From: Morchella semilibera
Taxonomy: Eukaryota > Ascomycota > Pezizomycetes > Pezizales > Morchellaceae
Length of the DNA stretch: 64,000 bases
Direction of reading: 5' to 3'
Assembly: GCA_009192285.1 (NCBI GenBank)
Contig: WBVU01000012.1
Location: 868,001 to 932,000 of the forward strand
This document shows, in pieces, positions 9,668 through 22,087 of this stretch. Numbering within the stretch: the stretch's first letter is position 1; every line of letters begins with the position of its first letter. The position numbers and the translations under genes are program-made. The notes beneath the pieces were generated by a model. The model had not been told where the DNA came from. It was given only the letters and a program-made list of their open reading frames with translations, and made no database searches.

Positions 9668-10784
9668 TTTGATTCTATGTACCCAGGTGATAGTAAGGCC
9701 TAGTTTTGCGCATCGACTGGATGTTTGTTAGACGAAAGAAAGAGATATTGGTTGTTAAATAAACAGATTTTTGAGTTTGTGGCGCGGGATAGTTCTTTGT
9801 CTAATGCGATAATAGGTTAGTAAACTCTATTTATCATAGAGAGGTGTATATCTAGTAAGGAGTTGACCGATTATGTGTCGGTTTATAATACAATCCTGCT
9901 CAAGGGGAGATTTTAACAACATTAGAATAAAGAAGATGGTGAATCCGTTTTGGGGTGGCCCTGAAAGTTCTCGAGCCCACCCGTCTAAAAGAGTAGATAA
10001 GGTCCCCTTGAGGCTAGAGACCGGAAACATAACCACGCCTTTCGTTTCCTATATTCAAATTAACATTATGCTAGTCAAAATCAAGAACAAAGGACTTTCA
10101 TACCCTTTTTTCTGTTGACTCGGAGACCGCTTAGTTACCATAATGACATGAACTACCATCGAAATAAAGCTACGTTGCCTATCTTGATAGATGGGGCTTT
10201 GGCTCCCCAACTTCTTATAGCCAAATCGACCCCAACTATCGGTGGATAGCAGATAATTCCACTTAAGGCTTTTGAAGCTACGACATATCACGGCGGACAT
10301 GCGCAGCAGTTTAGATATATGATCGAAGACGCGTCCTAAAAGATGGCCTCCAGTCGTGGTATCAATTCAAAGGCCTTAAGATATGCATGTCTTCCTAGTA
10401 AATTATAAATTTATCAGCAGGGGTTTCAGGAATTTCGGGAATTTTGGTTGGTAATACCCTTGATAACAAGCTCCGCAGCGCTACCTCTGAGAATGGAGCC
10501 TTATCATTTATCACAAGAAAAAATCATATTCGATATTGCCCCATGGCTCGCGCTCGGCTCATCTGCGGACAGATGTACGTGCCGAAGCCCAGGATAGCTG
10601 AGGATCGCACATGCTGTTACCCGTACCTCTCCCAGACGTGCACATTACAGACGTCATGCATGGTCGAGCATCAAACAAACACTCCTCTCAAAACCACAGC
10701 CAAAAAACTTTCCAAGAGACCAGAGTTTCCATCGAGTATCAACGCCTACCGAGTATCCACCTTCAAACCGCCTATTGCTGAGGA
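9668..10784. other. Intergenic; may hold upstream exons
   Basis: The plus frame is open at 10444-10809 and overlaps the start of the next gene in another frame. An extra 5' exon of that gene could lie here, but I cannot find a convincing splice pair. Nothing else is recognised. Confidence 0.35.
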
Positions 10785-12052
10785 ATGGACTTTCCAAGGG
10801 CAAATATGAGGAAGTACGACGGTACTTTACTTTCGCCACCATATGTTGGGAATAGGCAAGATAAATCTGCTTGTTTAAAGCCAGCAAGTTCTGCTAGCAT
10901 AATTACAGAACAGCACCACCCTAAAAGCCGTGGAAGAGATCTGGATGCGGATATATCCAGTCGTGCTGTTGAAAGAACGATTACAGGATTAATTCAACAA
11001 TTAAAGCCAGAGAAAAAGGAGTGTGAGAGAGCAAGATCAAAAGGGGACCGCGTGTTCACACAGGTCGTAAAGGATACAGGTAAGGTGATCAAATGGTTCC
11101 TTATCTGTCAGCATATGCACCCACCAACGCTTCAATAGGTATTGTTGAAGTCTTCTTCGAAATCGACTTGAACGGGCGTAAACGTAAATCTGCCGACATA
11201 GGAATTGACTCAAAAAACAAACTCGGCTGCACCTTCCGGAAACTTGATTTGCTACCAGATTCAATTTATGTCGCGTTGGATTCAAATTATCGGCGGATGT
11301 TTGTGTATTTCGACAAGGGCTTAGAAATGGTATATGGGCCATCTATTGGGAAGTGGGTACTGGACTCCACTACGTATAATATCGAGGAGTATGCAGAAAT
11401 TCAGCCTCCAGAACTACCTCAAGACAAGTATCACCAGGAGTACGAGAAATGGCTTCTAGCCAATCCACACCTTAGTTGGGCACCTTGGTCTAGAGCTGGT
11501 GTATATTATTGGGGATTCCGCCCCTCGATGGAACTTGAATATACATTGAAGGATGCAAGTGTTGCCAGAGATACTTACAACCTACCACCTCATGTCCAGC
11601 CTGTTTTGGCCAACCTCCTCAAATCGTTTGGAAATATCACCCGCGCGCAAAGGATACTTCTAGGAGCGATAGATCGTGACTACAGATACCACTGTCAGGA
11701 GATGATCGCTGCTTGCCCTGAGGAAAGAAAGAAATTCTGGACAACCGACGACCAAGAGTGTTTCTCTCTTCGAATCTGCACAATGAATATCCCTATTGAG
11801 CAAAACTTTGATGGAGGCGATATCAAAGCTGGGTGGGCTATAATTGCACCAATGGGTGATTTCCGCGGCGGCAATATATGTATCCAGGAGATGGAAAGAA
11901 CATTAGTATGCAAGCCTGGGGGTATCTGTTTAATTAAGAGTGGCAGGTTAGATTTCTTTACCACGGAACCGGTGGGTGTCCGATATTGTCTGGTTTCTAC
12001 CACCCAAGAAACACTAAAGGGGGAATATTTTGACAATTCGTGGGATTTGTAA
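10785..12052 (+). CDS. TET/JBP-like 2OG-Fe(II) dioxygenase fold, catalytic residues degenerate
   Basis: Two exons, 10785-11079 and 11139-12052, join through a 59-nt intron (GTAAGG...CAATAG) to give 402 residues. The first exon is plausible because the frame is kept across the junction, but the start is uncertain. The C-terminal ~100 residues resemble the double-stranded beta-helix core of fungal TET/JBP-type dioxygenases: a GGDIKAGW motif, GDFRGGN, a PGG turn, then GVRYCLV with the 2-oxoglutarate-binding Arg. In active members the first motif is HxD...GW; here it reads NFD...GW. The distal His is replaced within RLDFFTTEP. Both iron-binding His thus appear lost while Asp and Arg remain. It may be a pseudoenzyme or a decaying gene. 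Family assignment is from memory of the motif pattern and is moderate. Confidence 0.55.
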
Positions 12053-14990
12053 TAAAGCCTAGGGACGGATTTTACCCTACCTGTGTATGCATATATTGCA
12101 AAATATATGTATCATTCTTAAGACAACACCCCCAATTCCGCCCTTCGTAAATGATCCATACCGTTTTATTGACAGAACCCAACCCAAAGGCCCGTTACTA
12201 TCGACCAGATAACATGGCGTATTTTGAAACAGACAATAGAGATAAATCCCCAGATCTTACACTTCAGGGGCCAGAAATATGCCCCGATTTCCTTCCTCTA
12301 CAACCATATTCCCAGAAAGATCCACAAGTCTGACTACCCTCTACTAATACAAAATCAGGGACCCGGGTCACGCATTGATAAAGGCGGGCAAGACCCACTC
12401 GCTCTGGGGTTATCCTCCTGGCTCTTTCAGAAAGTCCTATTGGATTGTCCCGACATTGGATTTGTCCCGACTATGGTAACTCTTTAGCGTTGTGCAGGGA
12501 GCGGCATTTTTCTTTACTATCAGGTATGGTAAAAGTGTTCATGGGTCTTATATCAGGTTCTATGGCCCGTTGTACTGATACTTTTATCAGGTCTTTGAAA
12601 TATAAGCTAGCGTATACGTAGACATTTGATTAAACTTTAAAACTCTAGAAAATGGTACCTCTGCTGGCGTTGATCATCCATGCCATCTGGGACTCTATTA
12701 TAGCCGTGAGAGAGTTCAAAAAAATAGGTTGAGATGCAGTCAGTAAAACCCTCTAGTCCTCCCTCTATCGTACGGTCTGGCTTGGATTTACTACTTGAAT
12801 TCAAGAATCTTCCCACTCTCCAAGGACCAGCCCATACGATATGAAGACAGATATACTTCCTTGCATGCTTGTAAGTACATGTATAGTACACGCTTCGCAA
12901 GTACCCAAACTGACCTCTAAAAGCGTAGGAACGAGCCTATACCGGGACAGGTGGTTTTAATAAGCAATAGATCTAGATTAGCCACATGCACCCCCCACAC
13001 CCACCACCACACCTCTTCCCCACGATAATCTCCGCCTTCAAACTAATAGATGATCACATCAGCAGGCCAGCGACGTAAAAAAGAAATAAAGAAAGGTGGG
13101 GGGTAAAAACCGTACACTAAAGCCCAAAATAACCAACAAAGTTCTTTCTCGGTAGCATCTGTCTTGGGTTATCAATCGGCAGAAGGTGGGGGGTAGTTGC
13201 CCGCATCTTCTACGAGGACATCCACTCGATCGAGACACAACTCCCTCCCGCGCGCTTATAACGGAGCCAACTCTACATACTTTCTTGGATCCTTCCTAGC
13301 TAGACTATACTCCCGGGAGATACCTCTGATAGTAGGTCGGCACAAGCGCCTACCACAAACACACAACCGCGATACAGACGTACGGGCGCTACCGCTAGAG
13401 CCCCCGCTATTTATTGCAACCATCAAACAGGCGCCAGGTAAATTTCGAAAGCAAGGATCCACCCTAACTAAATCTCTAACAGTTGTCCACCTGAGCCTAT
13501 GATTTGAGATCAGTACTTGGATACACATGTGAAACGGAACTCTCAGCGAACTAGAACCCGGTGGCAACCATCACTGGCACATGATAATGAATCCTGTGCA
13601 ACACACAACCTAGCACGTCATGCCCTGCATGAATGGCCGCAAAGGAAGACTTCTATGACGCCGACTACAAAAGCATATAGTTTAACCAAGGTCATAGATT
13701 TATATCGTGGAGGTTGGCACCCGAGAAACGGACGGCACGCTAGTTACGGGGGGGTACCATGCACATTTACAGGTAAATACGATATTTCATCGGACCTTAA
13801 GAGGAATAAAAATCGACCTCAAGAACATACCGCAGCATTCAATAGACATGACTGAAGAGTTGATCTCACACATCACTACTACTCACAAAGTATCACTCGT
13901 ATGTGCCATCATATACTATCACTCGATAGAGAGTCAGCCCCTGTTCGTTGCAACATTGTTTACAAATACAAGCGCGTACGGCCTCTTGAAATCAAACACG
14001 TATTATTCGATTTTACCTGTTCAATGTGTAGCTATGCGCTCAGCCTGTACTCCCACACATGAACAAAGAAAGTTTTCGATACGTGCAATCCTTTCAGAAA
14101 ATTATCATGGAGCCCTACGCATGCGACCGTTAAAACACAGGTCACTACTAAAGCCCCATTATCGAGGTCTTCATACATGCGGTAGCAGGGTGTGTCGGAC
14201 GCGGATTGTTGCTTGCCTACGCTGATAAGTTAAAATGATTCAATTGATCAAAACCTGTGAACTTATGTTTACTAGATTGAACTAAATAAACATGACAGCA
14301 TAACTTGGGAAGCACTTAAAAAGAAGTTCTCCGGTTATCTGAAGGTACTAACGCCCAAGTAGAAAAGGTAGAGGCCTTGTCATCAAGTATACAAAACCTC
14401 TAGCTAGATCACGAAAAGACTTCCCCTCAATATAAAATAGCCTCCCCTCTTATACATGGAGATCTCGAGAGCCTTATCCAGCTATACCAGAGGACGGGTA
14501 TATATTCATTTCTCATGGCCCTCTTAGTTAGTTAGTGTCAAGCCAGTGGGTGAATTTCAATATCGCTTCTCACTACATATATATACGTTACCCAGAGGGG
14601 TCAGGACCGGACCATCGCCATGTACAAGTACATCCTTGGAGGATGTTTGGAAGATGCTATTTATCTTCAAAAGGTCGGTGAGTATCCGATCACAGCGGCC
14701 AACAAGAGATTTAGAAAAGAGTGTTTCAGAATATCTAAAGTAATAGAACATTTAATTTGAAGGATTTATTTCTACTACTGTTAATGTATTTCTAGTCCCC
14801 GCACGCCCCTGTGCTCATGTTCCATAACCCCCTTGATGTCTACCTTACGCGTAAACGACGATAATAGGAAAAATAAATCTGGCTCGCCTAAAGACCCCAC
14901 CTTCTATATATCCCAACGCCCCAAGAAACAAAGCATGAAATCAAACCCAATATTCGGTTAGTGTATATATCGTAAACCAGTTCTATCCCT
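12053..14990. other. Intergenic, 2.9 kb
   Basis: There is no convincing gene. The longest plus-strand frame (13707-14225, 172 codons) has no recognisable motif and is within chance length. TACATGTA is at 12876-12883. Two CGAGTGAT motifs in direct (minus) orientation lie at 13892-13899 and 13918-13925. Confidence 0.45.
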
Positions 14991-15890
14991 TCAAAATTCC
15001 CTAACACCCCTCCCCCTCACTAAGACTCTCACAACACCCGTAAAACCTCTAGCCTCTGCCAACTTTCTGGGTGTCAGACACCACTCTCCATCTGCATCGA
15101 TATCCGCCCCCCCGCGCATTAATACCTCAACGACCCCTACAACACCAGCCATTGCCGCCACATGCAACGGCGTATATTTCCACCCATTTCTCACATTGAC
15201 CTGCGCCCCTCTACCCAGAAGCATTTCCGCCACTGTTGCAGCACACGGCACAGCCCCTGAAACTGCAACATGTAGTGGCGTGTCGCCTTTATTATTCCCT
15301 ATATCTAACGGGGGCCCATACTCCAGAAGCACCCTAAGTATCCGTGTTTCCGCTTCCCAGCCGCGGAACGGAAGTGGCAGCCAAGCAAACTTTCGTTTGC
15401 CCGCTAGGCTATTGGCACGAGTTACTGCAGCATGGACCGCAGTATCCCCGAAGGAATCCTGGATATCACACCTGGCGCCTGCTTCTAGCAGAAGCTTCAT
15501 AATCTCCTCGTCACCGCGAGCGATCGCATGGTGAAGGGCTGTGGCACATGAGGGGGATTGAAGATTGTGTGTGTGGGTTGCAACTGTGTCGAGATCTTTA
15601 TTATCGGGGTGTGAGAGAAGGAGACGTATGAGCGGTACGTGACCATTCATGGAAGCCCACTGGAGAGATGTGAGGGTTTCTTTTGGAGATATTGATACCG
15701 GGAGGCGAGCGTAGGTGTGGAGAGTGGGTGTTAGAAGAAAATTAAGGCGTCGATTAGTGAGTATTAGACTGTGGATATGGCTGGCACGATCCAGGTGTGT
15801 TGAGACCAAGAGGAGAAGCTCATTGGGAAGGGAGAGCAGACTAGTCGATGACGCTGGAGACATCTCTGAATGTGATAGTGAGGAGCCCAT
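14991..15890 (-). CDS. F-box-like protein with ankyrin repeats
   Basis: A 299-residue single-exon gene. Residues about 18-55 fit an F-box (LLSLPNELLLLVSTHLDRAS ... LTNRRLN). From about residue 72 to the end there are five to six ankyrin repeats with TPLHVA-type cores (TALHHAIARG, TAVHAAV, TPLHVAVSG, TPLHVAAMAG, TPRKLAEARG). Such proteins usually act as SCF ubiquitin-ligase substrate receptors, with ankyrins binding the target. I chose the second Met (ACCATGG context) over one six codons upstream in a poor context. TATATATA lies about 80 bp upstream (plus 15970-15977). Fungal genomes carry many such genes and the target cannot be inferred. Confidence 0.85.
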   Translation of the reverse strand: MGSSLSHSEMSPASSTSLLSLPNELLLLVSTHLDRASHIHSLILTNRRLNFLLTPTLHTYARLPVSISPKETLTSLQWASMNGHVPLIRLLLSHPDNKDLDTVATHTHNLQSPSCATALHHAIARGDEEIMKLLLEAGARCDIQDSFGDTAVHAAVTRANSLAGKRKFAWLPLPFRGWEAETRILRVLLEYGPPLDIGNNKGDTPLHVAVSGAVPCAATVAEMLLGRGAQVNVRNGWKYTPLHVAAMAGVVGVVEVLMRGGADIDADGEWCLTPRKLAEARGFTGVVRVLVRGRGVREF

Positions 15891-16072
15891 GGTTCTATAC
15901 GTATACATGCACTAACGAAATATTTGAGAATGTAAAAGTGGGAAGTTTGAAAGTGGCAGCGATGTAAGCTATATATACATATGAGGGACAGACTCATACT
16001 TACTAGTGGAGTACATGTCTTGGTTAAACTATCATGGGGACATATTAAAATTATATCGTGTAAACTATGAAG

Positions 16073-16073
<1 letters not shown>

Positions 16074-16104
<31 letters not shown>
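16074..16104. repeat. (GT)n microsatellite
   Basis: About 15 uninterrupted GT units. Confidence 0.95.
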
Positions 16105-16107
<3 letters not shown>

Positions 16108-18937
16108 GGTGCGTGGGTGGGTGGGCCAGAATCGGTTGATCGGGAGCCCGTTTATAAGTTATCGGGCTTGCAGGCAAAATTTCATCCGATGGCTTATTAC
16201 CCACCGCTGTACATTACTATTCTACACTGCGTTAGTACTCAGCCAGCATCCCAAATTATCAGAAGAGCCATCCAAGCGCCCCAAAGATAGCACAGATACA
16301 GAAAAAACACGTATGTGGGAACTAAGCAACACCCTTCCACAACTATGACTCTAGATCTCCTCGAGTAAAAACTTACGTCGTACTTACATATAGTGCAGTT
16401 GTAGTACGTACCTTTTACTACTATATATCTTGTACTTCTTGTACGAGTACCTACGTCAGTAACTCACTACCAGACGAACTTGTTTTTTTTTTATGCACCC
16501 CTAACCACACCCTCGGTACGTACCCGCACCCGGGGTCACTCAAAGTCAGCTGTCAAATGCGGGACAACGGTTTGTGCAACTTACATAGAGAATGTAACCC
16601 CCCCCTGAAACAACGCGAACTCAGTTAGCGTGGAGACACATGTGCCCAACCCCATCATCTTATTAGGATCTCAACAGTTGGCCCGGGAAATAAAGCAACC
16701 GCAAATTCCAAAAAAAAAAAGATCTACATGTATGTATCACAATCCCCTACATATGTACAACGGACTTCGCGAAGTTCCAAGGAAAGAAGGCCGTTTCCTT
16801 CGAGAAGTAAAAACAAGGAACAGGAAACTCCCTCCCCTCCCTGCATAATTCCTTCGTTTGCGCTTAACCAGAATAAGCCACCTAGGCTGAACAAACTTCT
16901 ATCTAAGCGAGCAAGAAGCGAAGGTGGCTTACTGTTGTACACTCTTGGGTAAATAGACGCCGGTGCTTTTACGTCCCGTGAGGTATGAATCCCACTAACA
17001 GCGAGATAACCCATCTATCGTACGACTAAGATATTAAGTAGATACACGCGATACTTTTTATACTCTGGTCCAGTTTAATTGATCAAGCACGTACCTGGTT
17101 CATCTCCCCCTGAATAGCGTAAATTAGCTGGCTCTCTGTCTGTCATCCAGCCTATTGTCTCCCGGCTGGCCAGGCCAGTTATCCTTTCTGTTGCGGTAAA
17201 CATTTATTGTGTTCTTATGGCCACCGTTCCCCCGGTTTAATCTTGGAGTACCAAGGTATGTATATTACTATATTCTCTACATATGGACACTCAGCCCTAG
17301 CATTACAATGATCCATCCCGGTATTCCCCACTCTAAGATGAACCCTGTCTCGCTTGACAAGACATTCCCGCCCCGATAAGGCATTCAATCGCAATACACA
17401 TGAATACCGATAGGTACTCTACTAATGTACATCAGACCAAGTCCAAGCGCACGGCGAGAATGTGATCAGGGCTCAATTAGTACCTCCCCCTGGGGCACCC
17501 TGGACCGAACGCACGCGATATCTCCTAAATCCCGAGGAAAGCTGCCCCGAAAAAAACAGGGATAAACGTGCACACCCCCAAGGGTCCACCAGACAGGCCG
17601 TTATGTACACATCTTATGACTTTGCCTCGGTTCTCTTCCTTCCTATCTGTCGCAAACTATGGCTCAAGAAGCTGTGGGGGGCATGTGTGTAACTTCGGCG
17701 TTTCCTATAGAATTGGCCAATCAGTTCACAGGAGCCAGGATATTTATTACTATAATGGTGCTAGTGCACCCTAGGTGGTTCCAATACAAAAATAAGTTCT
17801 CCGAGGTTGAGACACCAGCCCCCTAGAGCTGCTCGTGCGCCATACGTATTGACTTACAGGAGGCGGTGGCTGTGAGTTCCGTCCATCAGCTTTGACTACG
17901 TCCTTGTTTGGGGGCAAAATACATGAACGTCTAGATGCACGGGGTATTGCTTTCAATGCTGATCAGCGATGATCATATCGAGAAATCTTAAAACAAATCA
18001 TGCTAGTCAGCACATCAAAAGATCTACGCATACAGAACGAAATATTATGGCTACGTCCGAGTTTTATAACCTCTGGCCTATTACCCCCGACTTAAACACC
18101 AACTCAATCCCCGTTCCCGTATGATCCATTTCGAGTTCATAACTGAGAATCTCGCCAGCTTGCCAAACACTAATTTGCTGCACATACAGTCAATTGGGGG
18201 GCCCGATACCAAAGGGCTGACTAATGAAGAGTTTCTTTCGGCCGTGGCCAATAAACTGGTTAAACACCACACAGGTAGTCCATATCCCAGTCCAGTTCTT
18301 CATTCAACTTGCTTGTCATTGATCTGCCTCCACCCGCACAAACCTTCATCATCTACCACTAATGTTGCACCCAGTGGAAGTCGAACCAACACCAATCCAG
18401 AACTGGTGACTTGTATGTACAACCAAAATCAGCCAAGTCACCGGCAGTTACATTTGCGTAGAACCAGCACCCCAGAAACAGAATCTATCAGCATACAGCG
18501 TATATACCCGTAGTAAGCTTTCTAGGAGTACACAATTCCAATATGTCGTGTCCTAGTATAGTAGAAGTCTGAAACAAATCCAGCTCGGAAGAGTAGCAGC
18601 ATCTGTGAGCTTCTTCAATTATTAAGTTGCCTACAATACACTAGCCAGCAATTTTTTTCCCGCCAAACAAGCGTGAACCTACATGTAGCCTATAAAGACT
18701 ATCGAGGATAATTGTCGTCATTGTGCATGATAGGGTGGGGACTAGAAAAGGGGTGATACCCCGATGAATGATGAATCTCGAGAGAATGAGCGTATTGGGG
18801 AGAAAGGAGCAGACGGGCTGATGGAGCCTTGCTACGAGTTTCCTTTGTTATCTTTGTTATCTGATTTGATTTGATTTGCTGGCGGGAGGAGTATGGGGAG
18901 GAAAATTTTTATCTACTCCAGAAAGAGGGAGGTAGTG

Positions 18938-19084
18938 GTTGCCATAGCCTAAGGCTACATACATATATAAATAATGGCGATTTGCATTTTATTCATGAAA
19001 TATCACTCGTTACAACTAACACCGCTCAGCTACATGCATCCACCCATACTTCATAAATCCATGCAGCCCTTAGGCTATGGCAAC
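18938..19084. mobile_element. Inverted-repeat (MITE-like) element
   Basis: A perfect 17 bp inverted repeat, GTTGCCATAGCCTAAGG at 18938-18954 and its reverse complement at 19068-19084, bounds 147 bp of AT-rich non-coding sequence. The similarity continues imperfectly about 7 bp inward. No clear target-site duplication is visible. Confidence 0.5.
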
Positions 19085-19138
19085 AATCTTCTCCCTCTCC
19101 CCGGAACAGATGAATTTTCCTCCCTTTAACCTCCACCG

Positions 19139-19332
19139 CCGAACGCGCAGAAAACAAAGAAAACACAATCACACTACTCTATCTCTCTTTCTCCCTCTCT
19201 TTCCTCCTCCTGGCGCGCTCACTATCTCGAGGCTCATCATTCACCAGAGATCACCGCTCTTTCCCATCCTCCCCACCCATATCATTCTTCTCTCCTCCGA
19301 ACACACAGAAAACAAAGGAAATCACAATCACG

Positions 19333-19408
<76 letters not shown>

Positions 19409-19422
19409 CCTCCTAGCGCGCT
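19139..19422 (+). repeat. Tandem duplication; second copy has expanded (CT)n
   Basis: An ~81 bp unit at 19139-19219 (CCGAACGCGCAGAAAAC to CTGGCGCGCT) recurs at 19297-19422 with scattered substitutions. In copy 2 the internal pyrimidine stretch has become about 33 uninterrupted CT units (19336-19402). Confidence 0.75.
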
Positions 19423-20751
19423 GCTTAGCTACATGTAATTAGTACATACATGTAGTTTATGTTCGTAGATTGTGGTTTATGTCTTAATCCAAACCTATGA
19501 TTGGTTACATGTACATGTACTTAGTTACGGACTTTTTCCCTTCGTCTGGCAAAAAAATGCTGCCCACCCCCAAAAAAAACAAATTTTTATATGTGGCTTT
19601 ATAAACAGATCCTGTTATCTCTCTTATCAAATAATAGATCTCCATACAAATCTAGTCCCTGTGTTATATGGTGGGCAGCATTGCCAGACGAAAGGATAGC
19701 CAGACAGCACAGAGTACATGTAGTTTTCCAAACCTAACCAACCACATCAATTCCCACCCCACTGTACACAGCCCAACGACACACCTACTACCACGAATTC
19801 CAATGATGCAGCCCCACCGGCCCGATCTGTAGCACCAACCTTCTCCTACCCGTCTTTCCCTCCTTCCGAGGTCTACCGAAAGTAACGCTAATCGGGCGGT
19901 GATTGGCAGTCACGGAAGTTTGATGCTATGTGATAAAGGTAGAATCTCATGTGGTGAATCAAGAGCCCCCCACCCCCCGAACCACCACCCCAAGGGTTGT
20001 TATAATGAGAGAGAGACGGGTGTTAACCTTCAATGGTGATCCGTTACCCGTGTCCCATTTATCAAAGACAATACTGCCACTATCTTTGATTTTTACAAAG
20101 CCGTCTTGGACCACCGCCTGCTCTAATAGACGAAGTAGGCGGCGGCGGCGGCCTATAGCTATAGTGGGACCCAGCCTGCAATACGAAGGAAGCGGGGTAC
20201 AGCGACTACGGTACTTTGTTACATGTAGTTATGCCTACCCAGGCCCATACTGTGAAAACAGCGCGTCAGAACTTACTTTTCTCTGGATATGCTGATGGAA
20301 TTGTGCCCACGAGGTCCCCGAAGGCCCACGAGGCTCTTGACTCGGGGTTTCTTGCCGTTGAGAGGGGACTTCACAGATATCGCGAACTGTCAAACGAGCT
20401 GGTAGTGCCAATCTCCTCCGGGTGAGCCGTCAGCTTTACAGAGTTGACCCGAGTACCTGAATAAAATGTCTACACTGCAGTCGTAAGTAGTCAAAAACCA
20501 AAGAATCAAATCAGATATTGGATACCACGATACAAATCTATGAAGAACAAACCGGCCCTAATGCATATGTCTGCTGCATAGGAATTTAGAAGGCTGGCAT
20601 ACTCGTCATTGGTAACTGAGCTCTCATGTCTGATAACAAATATTCCCGTATAAACTTAACTGACACATGTACCCTCCTACAAAATTTTCAAGACCTACAA
20701 ACTCACAAACTTATTGCCATAAGAAACTTTCTTAGCTTTACCACCCTAGAC

Positions 20752-22087
20752 TTAGACTCCAGACATAGATATATCCCCTTCGTGATCTAAACATTCACCA
20801 CCTTCACTCGCAAGATAATACACTTCCGGGGACTGGGAGCTCTCCTCTTTCTTGATGATTCTCTCTTCTAGGGCTATCGGACTCTCCTCCTTCTTTATAC
20901 GCATATAGCGAGTCCCGGCAATACGCTGGCGCTTTGAAGGCGCGGGTGTTGGTGTTGAAAACCACGATTCGTGGTCATCTTCGTCTTCATCAGCGTCGCT
21001 GTAGTCGAAGGCTGAGCGCTGGCGTTTTGAGGGTGTGTCTTCTTTGTCTTTACCCTTTAGCTTTTGATAAAGCCCCATTTCCTTTTTTCCGCCGTCCGTA
21101 TCTACCATCGTTAACCCATTGCATTGCTTGCCGCTTTTTTCCCATGTCCTTTCCTCTCCCCAAGCCTCAAGATCTTCCTCAAATACCCGCTCATCGCTAC
21201 CGTCATCATCATCGCCCCTCCTGGAATCCCAGTCCGAAGAAATATCACCCGCCCCTTGAAGGTCCTTATTCTTTATTTCATCCTCCTTCTCGCTTTCTGA
21301 GACATTCGATTCCTCCAGTTCGTCACTTTCCTCGCCGGCTAATTTGTCTTCATCGTGACGGTCCTCAGAAAAGCACCCTAACTCTTTTGGAGAACCGACC
21401 AAACTGGTCCCGCCACCCTCCCCTTCAGAAGTAGGCTTATCTATCGGAGCTATTTCAGCCGTGTCTGCCTCGCTTAAAGCATCTTCTTCACCCTCCGTCA
21501 CCACATCTTCCTCGTCTTCCTCATCTTCATCCTCATCTTGCCCATCTTTCCTAGTATCCTCCCCCTCTAGCTCATCATGTTCATCTTCTGAAGATGAGTC
21601 TTCGTCGAATTGAACCTTTTCAAGGTCGAATGGATTTTTGTGACGGCGAATAAGCTCTTTCACGACCTCTGCGACAATCTCTCTGCCAGGTGGCCCTAGC
21701 TTTCCCGGAACAAGCTCGAGATTTCGAAGATGTCTCTGCCGAAGCTCGACATCCTCACACACGTGTGCCGTTCTCACGTGCTGACGCAGTGAACCCGCAC
21801 AATTATCGGCAATCCGTTTACCGCAGATTCGGCCTTGCTTGCTGATGATGATTCGGCAAAGACTTTCCCGAGGATAAATGGACAATTTCCCTTCAATTGG
21901 CCATGGGGGGCAATCCCTGTCACGGTATATCGCGTTCAAGGCTTTGGAAGCGGTCATGTGTTTCCCTAAAGAGCAATTGTAAGCCAACGTCGACTTGTAA
22001 AAAATACTACAATCAGGGGTGCTAACTCGTTTGATCAAGGAATTCGCTATGGATTTTGTGCACTCGGGCGGGAAATTTCTCAGTCAT
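20752..22087 (-). CDS. Highly acidic nuclear protein with zinc-finger-like N-terminus
   Basis: My model has two exons, 22027-22087 and 20752-21965, joined through a 61-nt intron (GTTAGC...CTTTAG), giving 424 residues starting MTEKFPARVHKIHSEF. The next in-frame ATG is at 21957. About residues 55-90 hold CX9-10C...HX4H (CRIIISKQGRICGK ... LRQHVRTAH), like a degenerate C2H2 or BED finger. Residues about 140-330 are dominated by Asp/Glu/Ser, including long DEDEDEEDEED runs. Two PSKRQR motifs look like nuclear localisation signals. Two IKKEES/IKKEESS motifs fit the SUMO consensus. It is probably a chromatin or transcription-linked protein; the exact function is unknown. The donor GTTAGC is weak, so exon 1 is tentative. 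Confidence 0.6.

Larger units (their letters stand above)
15891..20751. other. Intergenic, 4.9 kb, repeat-rich
   Basis: No gene is supported. It holds a (GT)n microsatellite at 16074-16104, an inverted-repeat element at 18938-19084, a tandem duplication with an expanded (CT)n tract at 19139-19422, and a cluster of TACATGTA palindromes between 18.6 and 20.3 kb (at least seven). A short ORF at 18121-18513 is unrecognised. Confidence 0.45.

Noticed and set aside
13707-14225. 172-codon plus-strand ORF
   Set aside because: About one ORF this long is expected by chance in this much sequence; no motif, poor composition.
15764-16204. Minus-strand ORF overlapping the 5' end of the F-box/ankyrin gene
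   Set aside because: It is produced by the (GT)n tract (Thr-His repeats) and overlaps the TATA box and first codons of a clear gene.
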